Source: Agaricus subrufescens (Eukaryota; Basidiomycota; Agaricomycetes; Agaricales; Agaricaceae). From it: 64,000 nucleotides of DNA. A model generated the notes under the pieces. It did no database searches and was not told the DNA's origin. It saw only the letters and a list, made by a program, of their open reading frames with translations. A program made the position numbers and the translations under genes. The stretch spans positions 1,984,001 to 2,048,000 of the forward strand of contig CM057060.1 of the NCBI GenBank assembly GCA_029945375.1. Direction: 5' to 3'. This document shows, one piece after another, positions 57,217 through 64,000 of this stretch (within the stretch, counting starts at the first letter, position 1; each line of letters opens with the position of its first letter).

Positions 57217-57533
57217 TGTTAGAACAAGAATGTAGAGTTCGCAGTGGCGATTCTAACGACGCTAATATCGAGCTGATCAGATAAGAAATGAGCTAGTATT
57301 AGCACAGTTAATCTGTGGACAAGTATAAGAAGCTAAAACAACAATACAAAGAGATTGCTCACCTGTGGACAAGTATAAGAAGCTAAAGACTTCTAAGTCG
57401 TCCACAGGCAAGTTCAACATGCGCTGACTAATCTATCACGTGAGCGGAAGCGTCCGCTATACTCTAAGTCGAGATATACTCAAAACAAATTAACCAGTCA
57501 CTCTAATAACTGAATGCTTGGGGCATTGTAACA
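57217..57533 (-). repeat. copia-1 3' LTR
   Basis: 317 bp with TG...CA ends in element orientation (TGTTACAATGCCCC ... TTGTTCTAACA). It contains TAGCTTCTTATACTTGTCCACAGG-like sequence twice. It is inserted in a copia gag fragment; the adjoining five bases on the left are TCATT. The matching 5' LTR lies beyond the right edge of the window. Confidence 0.9.
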
Positions 57534-57542
57534 CACCCCCTT
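57534..57542 (-). other. copia-1 polypurine tract
   Basis: The minus strand reads AAGGGGGTG immediately before the LTR start TGTTACAATG, the usual plus-strand primer position of LTR retrotransposons. Confidence 0.8.
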
Positions 57543-57554
57543 GATCCAAGCAGT

Positions 57555-57799
57555 CTAGTGTCCAAGTCCCAATAGTGGGACAGCAAAATCAATCACCTTG
57601 GGTGCCACAGCCTTGGTTAGAATGTCTGCCACTTGCTGATCAGTAGAAACATAGAGTGGATCGATGATTCCTTCTTCTACAGCCTCCCAGAGCCAGTAGA
57701 ACCAAAGATCTAGGTGTTTCATGCACCCGTGATGCTCAGGATTCTTTGCCACACTGATTCCAGACTTGTTATCAACAAATAAAGTTGAAGCAAGTGTCT
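57555..57799 (-). pseudogene. copia-1 polyprotein, C-terminal end (RNase H)
   Basis: End of the copia-1 polyprotein beyond retroposon D: FVDNKSGISVAKNPEHHGCM, KHLDLWFYWLWEAVEEGII and STDQQVADILTKAV, the family's DN..A..........K.I....HF/W and Q.AD.LTK motifs of RNase H. The ORF ends FAVPLLGLGH with a stop at 57555-57557, 12 bp before the polypurine tract. Confidence 0.88.
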
Positions 57800-60078
57800 T
57801 TTTTTTTTTTTTTTTTTTTTGTAATCAATGGCACCTTCTGGTGGACCTTTATTCAAGTACGCTACTACATAATGTGAATACTAAAATGCACACGTACAAG
57901 AAATGGATGCCATAACGCGTTTCTGAGGCGGCCACCAATCCGCTACATGGAGTCATACTATACATGGGTGGGGGAGAGACCGTATCCTGCGCGACTTGGT
58001 CAAGCGCTCGAAGAGAAAAGAAAAACATATCAAAATGAAAAAGAAATAGATGTTGGGGTGAAAGAAGAAATGCCTGACGCGAACTGTAGCTCAGCTTAAC
58101 ATCACACTTAACTTAAGACCCCGTATACACCAGCTTGAGGGCCGGCGGTGTCGATCACGGACGTGAATGGCGAGGGAAGATGGTGGGTGCGTATATCGAC
58201 AACTCCCGAAAGGACCGATGAAAGTCCCTACTTGCACGATGGGAGCTGGCGCCTAAGCCAGTCCCGGTCGAACCTATTGTCCCAGAACGGACACGAAGTG
58301 TCCGTGCTGGAGTGCTGCATCTTCTTCTTCTTGGCTGCGGAACAGTTGCAGCAATGGCGGGCGTTGGGATCCTTCTTCATCGCGATCGTGGCCTGGACAT
58401 GGGATTCCGCAGTGTGCAGTCCCGCGCAGTGGGGGCATCGGACGCCCTTGGAGCGGCAGATGTCGGAATGGTGACCCCACCTCTGGCACCGAGTGCAGAG
58501 GGCAGAGCCGGGCCGGGGGGCAGCGCCCCGGATTTGACAATTGCGGCCTCCAATGAAGACCTGCTTACCAATAAAGTCCCTGGCGACGCGGCCAGAGACG
58601 GTGTCCGAGATGTCCAACCACGCTACGCACGTGTCGGAGTGTTGTGATGTCTGCATGAAGCGGATGGAATGCTTGAGGGCGTGGGACAAAGAAAGTCCGA
58701 CGGGAGAGTCGTTGAGGGCAAGGGAGAAAGCCTTGCGCTGAGCTGTGAGCCATCGAGCCGGTTCAGCAGGGACAAGTGGCACGTCAATAACTTTGAGGTA
58801 TGACGTGGAGGTGGGAGTGGCGGCCTGGAGGGGGATGAGGCCGTTGGGATCGACGAGTCGGCGAATGTGCTTGAGCACAAAGGCGGACTCGGGTTGGGAG
58901 AGGACCCGGGACGCGGCTATGTGAATGCCGGTGGCGGTGTCTGAAGAACTTTCCAGAACGACCTCGGACTTGAGGTCGCTCTTGAGCCGGTTATTGCATT
59001 CCCGAAGAATGCCGGGAGTGATGTTGATGGCACGGATGTTGGATCCGGCCGGGGGGGTGATGTGGACGCCTCGTCGAGTGGCGCCATGCGATGTGTGCTT
59101 CCCCTTGCGCGCCGGGGCACGCTTGGAGACAGCAGGGGCAGTGGAGGGAGCTGGGGCCTTGGGGAGGGAGGGGATGGTGGCCGGCTTTGCCTTGAGGATT
59201 GGTTTCGGGAGAACTCGCTTGGCTGCGGGAGCAGCCGGAGTCCTTCCAAATCCGGACTTCTTGGGCGTAGAGGGGGGAGACTCCACGCGGACTTTCTTCT
59301 GCTGAGGTGCCGCAGCCTCGTGCTCAACCTCGGCCATCGGGGACCGGGGTCGAGACGTGGGGGCACTCGGAGTAGAAGGTGGGAGGGGGGTGGATGGTTT
59401 GACTGGGGAGGGGGGTGCGGCGGCGCCAGTCTGGCCGATGATGATGGCGAGGGCGGTCTCGAAGGAGGTGACGCCGGCCATGTTCTGAAATTCAATGTTC
59501 TTGTGAGCACCACTCGAAAGAATATTGAAAATAAGACGCAAAACTTCACTGGCATAACCAGTAAAGTCCACATCGGGACTCATGTGAGGAACCAAGTCGG
59601 CCGCCGTAGCGATCGACGCAGCAAGATGATTCTTCTTGCCCGGTTGGGCCGATGGCGAGAAGAGTTGAGAGCAGGATGGGGTCGATGGTTGCCCACGGAC
59701 CGGGGTAGTCGGATCCCCAGACGCATATGACAACGGAGTCGTCACAGCTTGGGAGGGACCTGGAATGGGAGTGACGGGGGGGTCGGGCAAAGAGAAGAAG
59801 CCAGCGCTGCCAGCCTTGCCTTTCGCTTTGAGATGTGAGCGCATCTTCTCGATGTGGCTCGCCTTCGGTGTTTGAGGCACCTGTAAGATCGCTTTCTCCA
59901 CATCTCTGCGGAGTCCGCGCAGCAGCTCAGAGTCAGAGTCCGTCTCCCAGTTGCCGTTGTCGAAGTCGGGTCGTGTATCCATGCATAGACACTATGTAGA
60001 ACAATGTACTGCTACTTAATGCTACAACCACTGAGGCTTCCAAAAGAGGAAGGTAGTGGAGCAGAGTCAAGAAGCGTG
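57800..60078 (-). mobile_element. ORF1-only poly(A) retroposon, copy D (intact ORF)
   Basis: Minus-strand insertion in the copia-1 RNase H coding region. The target duplication TGAAGCAAGTGTCT is at 57786-57799 and 60079-60092. The A tail is the longest of the family (T run of about 20). The 3' UTR carries GTTATGGCATCC, TTGAATAAAGGTCC and CCATTGATTAC. The 5' UTR (59983-60078) resembles those of A and B (GGAAGCCTCAGTGG). No ORF2. Confidence 0.93.
58228..59982 (-). CDS. Retroposon D ORF1: intact 584-residue zinc-knuckle protein
   Basis: The full-length sister of B: MDTRPDFDNGNWETDSDSEL at the start, KASHIEKMRSHLKAKGKAG, and a Pro/Ser/Lys-rich linker with SRPRSPMAEVEHEAAAPQ. Next comes the ordered segment ITPPAGSNIRAINITPGILR and TSTSYLKVIDVPLVPAEPAR, then VAWLDISDTVSGRVARDFIG. 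Knuckles are CTRCQRWGHHSDIC (~residue 490) and CPHCAGLHTAESH, followed by HCCNCSAAKKKK and CPFWDNRFDRDWLRRQLPSC. The frame is completely open. Conservation of order and of all Cys/His positions between B and D, despite many substitutions elsewhere, suggests selection on the protein. Expected role is RNA binding and ribonucleoprotein assembly during retroposition. Confidence 0.88.
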   Translation of the reverse strand: MDTRPDFDNGNWETDSDSELLRGLRRDVEKAILQVPQTPKASHIEKMRSHLKAKGKAGSAGFFSLPDPPVTPIPGPSQAVTTPLSYASGDPTTPVRGQPSTPSCSQLFSPSAQPGKKNHLAASIATAADLVPHMSPDVDFTGYASEVLRLIFNILSSGAHKNIEFQNMAGVTSFETALAIIIGQTGAAAPPSPVKPSTPLPPSTPSAPTSRPRSPMAEVEHEAAAPQQKKVRVESPPSTPKKSGFGRTPAAPAAKRVLPKPILKAKPATIPSLPKAPAPSTAPAVSKRAPARKGKHTSHGATRRGVHITPPAGSNIRAINITPGILRECNNRLKSDLKSEVVLESSSDTATGIHIAASRVLSQPESAFVLKHIRRLVDPNGLIPLQAATPTSTSYLKVIDVPLVPAEPARWLTAQRKAFSLALNDSPVGLSLSHALKHSIRFMQTSQHSDTCVAWLDISDTVSGRVARDFIGKQVFIGGRNCQIRGAAPRPGSALCTRCQRWGHHSDICRSKGVRCPHCAGLHTAESHVQATIAMKKDPNARHCCNCSAAKKKKMQHSSTDTSCPFWDNRFDRDWLRRQLPSCK

Positions 60079-63000
60079 TGAAGCAAGTGTCTGGGGGTAG
60101 CCAAACTCGCTGAGAATGTTCCTGGTCCATGTGATTTCCTTTCCAGCCTCAACAGCAGCCACAAACTCGGCCTCAGTGCTCGAGAGAGTCACAAAGGGCT
60201 GACACTTTGAGGACCAGCCCACACCAGCACCAGAGACAATGATCACATATCCACCTGTAGCTTGACCTGTGGCCTTGCAGCCGCTGTGAGAGGCATCGGA
60301 ATAGGTGGTAAACAGTTCCCCAGAGTCACCACCTCTGTAGACAAGCTGGTAGTGCAGGGTGCCCTTCAAATAGCGAAGTAAATGCTTCACTGCAAGCCAA
60401 TGGGCAGGAGCAGGGTTATGATTGAATCTCCCAAGGTAGGAGACAGCATAAGCAATGTCGGGACGAGTCATGGTGGCCAGATACTGCAGGGCACCTACAG
60501 CAGAGAGATAAGGAACTGACTTCATCTCAGCCTGCTCCTCAAGAGAGGGCACAATGTCGGAGAGCTCAGAACCTGGTGCAAGTGGGGTGGAAAGGGAGTT
60601 GGAATCATCCATATGGAATCGTTCTAGCAGCTCCTTGATGTAGTGCTCTTGTGAGAGCGAGATAGTGTGCTTAGAGCGGTCCTGCTTCACCTGAATACCT
60701 AGTAGCAGAGTGGTAGACCCGAGATCTCGAAGTTTGAAGTGGCTAGACAGCTCAGAGACAGCAGCAGAGACAGCAGCATCGCTTTTAGACACCAGAGTTA
60801 TATCATCAATGAAGACAGGCACTATGACCTTGATGTCTCCCTTGGAATAAATGTAGATAGAGTTGTCGGAGCGAAGTCTAGAGTAGCCAATACCCTCTAG
60901 GACACTTCTGAGCTTCTTGCTCCATTGTCTGGCAGCCTGCTTAAGGCCATAGAGCAATTTTCGGAGCCTGAAGACCATGTTAGGTCCCCCAGTGTGGTAG
61001 CCTTCTGGTTGTCTCATGTAGATCTCCTCTTCAAGTTCCCCATAGGTAAAGGCAGAAGAGATGTCAACAGAGCGCATTTTGAAGCCTTCTCTTGCAGCTA
61101 AGGCTACAATGAGGCGCAGGGAGGCAGGGCGAAATGTAGGAGCAAAAACCTTGGTGTAATCAAAGCCAGGACGCTGTGAGAAGCCTTTAGCAACAAGGCG
61201 AGCCCTGTAGCACTCAATTAAGCCATCGGCATGCCTTTTAACCTTGAATACCCATCCAGAGTTGACTACCTTCTTTCCAGGAGGCAAATCAACGAGTTCC
61301 CAGGTCCTGTTGGCCTCCAGATTGAAAATCTCGGTGTTACAAGCATCCTGCCAGTGAGAGTGGTCAGGGGACTGCATAGCCAGCCTGTAGGAGCGAGGAT
61401 CTGCATTAGAAACTGCTCCAGCAAACTCTACATCACAGAAGTCACTGTCAACCAAAAAAGCGGCCTCCTCTTCTAGTTCTGGGTTGTCTCCAGGTAGGTC
61501 AATGTTTTTGACCCTCCACCACTCACCAGGGGGTCGTCTAACTCGATTGGTGCGCCTAGGGACTCGTGGGGGCTCAGCAGGCACAGGAGCGGTCGGAGGA
61601 GTGACAGGGAGTGGTGCAGGAGGTTGTGGAGGCGTTCTAGGTGCAGAGGGAGTGACAGGGGATGCAGGAGTGAGCACAGGAGATGCAGGAGCGATCACAG
61701 GAGCTTCAGGAGCACTCTGAGGTGCTTTAGGCTCTTCAGGATGAATAGCAGTTGCAGGAGTCGGACTGGGCAGTGGAGACGGTGCAGGGAGAGGCCAGAT
61801 ACCACCCCCTTCATCCTGGAGAGGTGGGAAGTTGAAATGCGACGAGGGGAGCACTGGAGAGGTCTCTAAAGTGATAGGAGTCTCAGGAGAGCTGGGAGGG
61901 CCAGCAAATGATGGAACAGCATTGAGTTGAGCTCTAGAAGTGCCAGGGAAGTACCTTTCATCAAATTCAGCCCTTTCGGAGATGATTGAACGCTTGGTGA
62001 CTGGGTTATAGAACTTCTAGCCCTTGTAGCCAGTAGGATACCCTATGAAAACGCATTTTTCATAGTGAGGCTGAAGAGAATTGCGTTTATCTCGTTGTAT
62101 ATGCACGTAGGCAGTGCACCCCCATACTTGGAGGTGGGAAACATCAGGTTTTCACTTATAGAATGCTTGGAAGGAAGTACAGCCAGGGAGAGATGATGTA
62201 GGAAGCCTATTCCACACATGCACCATAGAAGAGATGCATTCACCCCAGAAACTCAGGGGCAATTTCGACTCAGAGAGCATTGCAGTGATCCTTTCCCCCA
62301 TAGTTCTGTTAGCCCTTTCAGCTAGACCGTTCTGCTGAGGCCTGTTGCGAGTAGAATGCCTCCTGTCGATGCCACACTGCTCCGTGAAGGCTAGGAAGGC
62401 TTTAGACATGTATTCACCGCCTTTATCGTCCTGTAGAGCGTGCATTTTCACTCCTAGTTGGTTTTCAGCCCAAGATTTATAGATTTTGAACACTTCAAAG
62501 GCCTCAGACTTGCTTTTCAGCAGATATACAGCCCGGAAACGCGTTGCGTTGTCTATAAATGTGATCCAGTACTTGTAGCCTGAGTGGGAAGTGACTGGGA
62601 GCAGTCCTTGAAGGTCTGAGTGCACCAGCTTGAGTGGGGATTGATTATGGCTGGTAGAGGAGGGGAAAGGAAGTGAATGCATCTTGCCAGCAAGGCAGGG
62701 CTCACATATGGGGTCAGGGGACGCTTTAGAGTCGATTTTGAGGCCTGTAACAAGCTCCTTGTTCACCATAGACCTCACATTAGCATAATTATGGTGAATA
62801 AAGCGACAATGCCATAGGGAGAGGTCACAGGGAAGTGTAGAGACCGAAAAAGCGGCCTCCGAGGTCAGAGTTGAGCCATCTAGCTCAGCAGAGTTGTTAG
62901 GATGGATGGTGGCCGTGAAAAGCGTCGTCCCCTTGCAGCAGAAGGCCATAGAATGAGCAGAAATTGTGATAATAAAGTTCTTGTGCTGTGCAAGGTATAG

Positions 63001-64000
63001 ACAAGACAGCAGATTACTGCGGAGTGCAGGAACATGTAAAACCCTAGTAAACTCGACCGCTCTAGCCACTTTTCCGCTCAAAACTGGCTCAAAGACCACA
63101 GACCCCACCCCAGCAGAGTAAACAACTGAATTATCAGCCAAGCAAATGGGAATGCGATGGGGGGAGTAGGATTTGAACCAATGCTTGTGGGGGGTCATAT
63201 GAGAAGTGGCCCCTGTATCTGCAAGCCAGTGGAAGTCAGCATCGAGCTGCAGGGGGGCAGAGAGCGAAGGGGAAGAGGTAGGGGAGGGAGCACTTGCATT
63301 TCCAGCAAATTCTCAAACTCTCTGCGCTTCTTCGGTACCAGGAGTCGAGCTAGAGCTTCCAGAAGTGGTGGGGGAGTCATTGGAGCTGTCCTGAGCCTTG
63401 TTGGCCTTGTTTCCTTGAGTTCTGGGCTTCTGAGCGTCCTCCTGAGCGTGTCTCTTTGCCTTTTCGAACGTCCAGCAGTTAGCCACCTTGTGACCAGTCC
63501 TCCCACAGAAATCGCAGGTCTCCGACGCGTTTTTGAAGCCAGAACGCGCTGCCAGGGCCTGGGAGCCTCCCAAGGTGTCCTGAGCACGTTTCCTTCGCTG
63601 GATATCCTCTGTAACGAAGGCCTGATGAATTGTGGTCTTGTCCAGCTTGTCCATAAGCAAAAGAGACGATGTAAAAGCAGAAAACTCGTCCGGGAGTGCC
63701 CTAATGAGTGCCATAGAGGCCAGCTCATCATCCAGCTGCTCTAAAGTGAATTTGTCCAGTCTGAGCTCCTTCAGACGACGTTTGCAGCCCTCTACACGGT
63801 TTATAAGCAACTGGAGGGACTCCTCCTCGAGTTTACGGATGCTAAACAGCTCATCATGGGCATTGAATTGCATTCCAGCCTTCTTCTGACAATGTACAGC
63901 CTCCAGAGCAGCCCACATCTTGATTGGATCGTCCTGGATGCCTGCAAAATGCACCCTTTGGTCTTCTTCAACCATAAGATAGAGCCAGCCAGCAGCCTTA
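60079..64000 (-). pseudogene. copia-1 polyprotein (gag, protease, integrase, reverse transcriptase), runs off right edge
   Basis: Ty1/copia polyprotein read right to left. Gag: FSIRKLEEESLQLLINRVEG, SMALIRALPDEFSAFTSSLL. Knuckle CDFCGRTGHKVANC; protease HWLADTGATSHMT. Integrase: CEPCLAGKMH, HSDLQ, DDKGGEYMS, NGLAERANRTMGER. Pro-rich linker (PTPATAIHPEEPKAPQ). Reverse transcriptase: DISSAFTYGELEEE, VFIDDITLVSKSD. RNase H begins TTYSDASHSGCKATGQ and SSTEAEFVAAVEAG. Three in-frame stops interrupt it: TGA after EEAQRV (~63315), TGA after FQAFYK (~62155) and TAG in YKG-KFYNP (~62020). Copia-2 has His, Arg and Trp there, so at least two are single C-to-T or G-to-A changes. Retroposon D breaks the RNase H. 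Gag start and 5' LTR are outside the window. Confidence 0.93.

Overview
The window is from a filamentous basidiomycete, most likely an agaricomycete with a repeat-rich genome. The evidence is many ~50-nt GT-AG introns, a Pom1/DYRK kinase with a huge Ser-rich N-terminus, an ING/PHD protein, a Zn2Cys6 factor, and transposons of typical mushroom-genome types. Species was not determined.

1-13.0 kb is a compact host gene block: a RecQ helicase (minus, off the left edge), NUF2 (plus), an ING-family PHD protein (minus), a Zn2Cys6 transcription factor (minus), a Pom1/DYRK-type kinase (plus) and a mitochondrial pyruvate/branched-chain dehydrogenase kinase (minus). RecQ and NUF2 share a 98-bp divergent promoter. 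The factor and the DYRK kinase share a 221-bp one. NUF2/ING and DYRK/PDK converge with only about 15 bp and 6 bp between stop codons.

13.2-43.8 kb is an AT-rich, CpG-depleted island of decayed material: a pogo transposase, a Tc1/mariner-type element with ~370-bp inverted repeats, a CACTA/Tnp2-like fragment, a Ty3/gypsy RNase H fragment, and four of the five copies of a ~1.38-kb dispersed repeat. Intron-containing host-type genes also lie here in broken form: a SUN-domain membrane protein split by the repeat, a WD40 protein, a Ras-like GTPase, and an uncharacterised multi-exon gene.

43.8-64 kb is younger, CpG-containing nested retrotransposon sequence. Two Ty1/copia elements are on the minus strand: copia-1 (57.2 kb to beyond 64 kb, with 3' LTR and polypurine tract) and copia-2 (about 44.2-56.9 kb, with split 5' LTR and primer site). 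Into them are inserted four poly(A)-tailed retroposons (A, B, C, D) that encode only a zinc-knuckle ORF1 protein and no reverse transcriptase. A fifth, 5'-truncated insert (E) shares the same 3' end. Clear 13-16 bp target duplications let the insertions be ordered. A 72-nt sequence that folds as a complete tRNA cloverleaf lies inside copia-2.

The most interesting system is the ORF1-only retroposon family with its shared 3' tail. Next are the dispersed repeat with odd inverted flanks and the tRNA-like gene.
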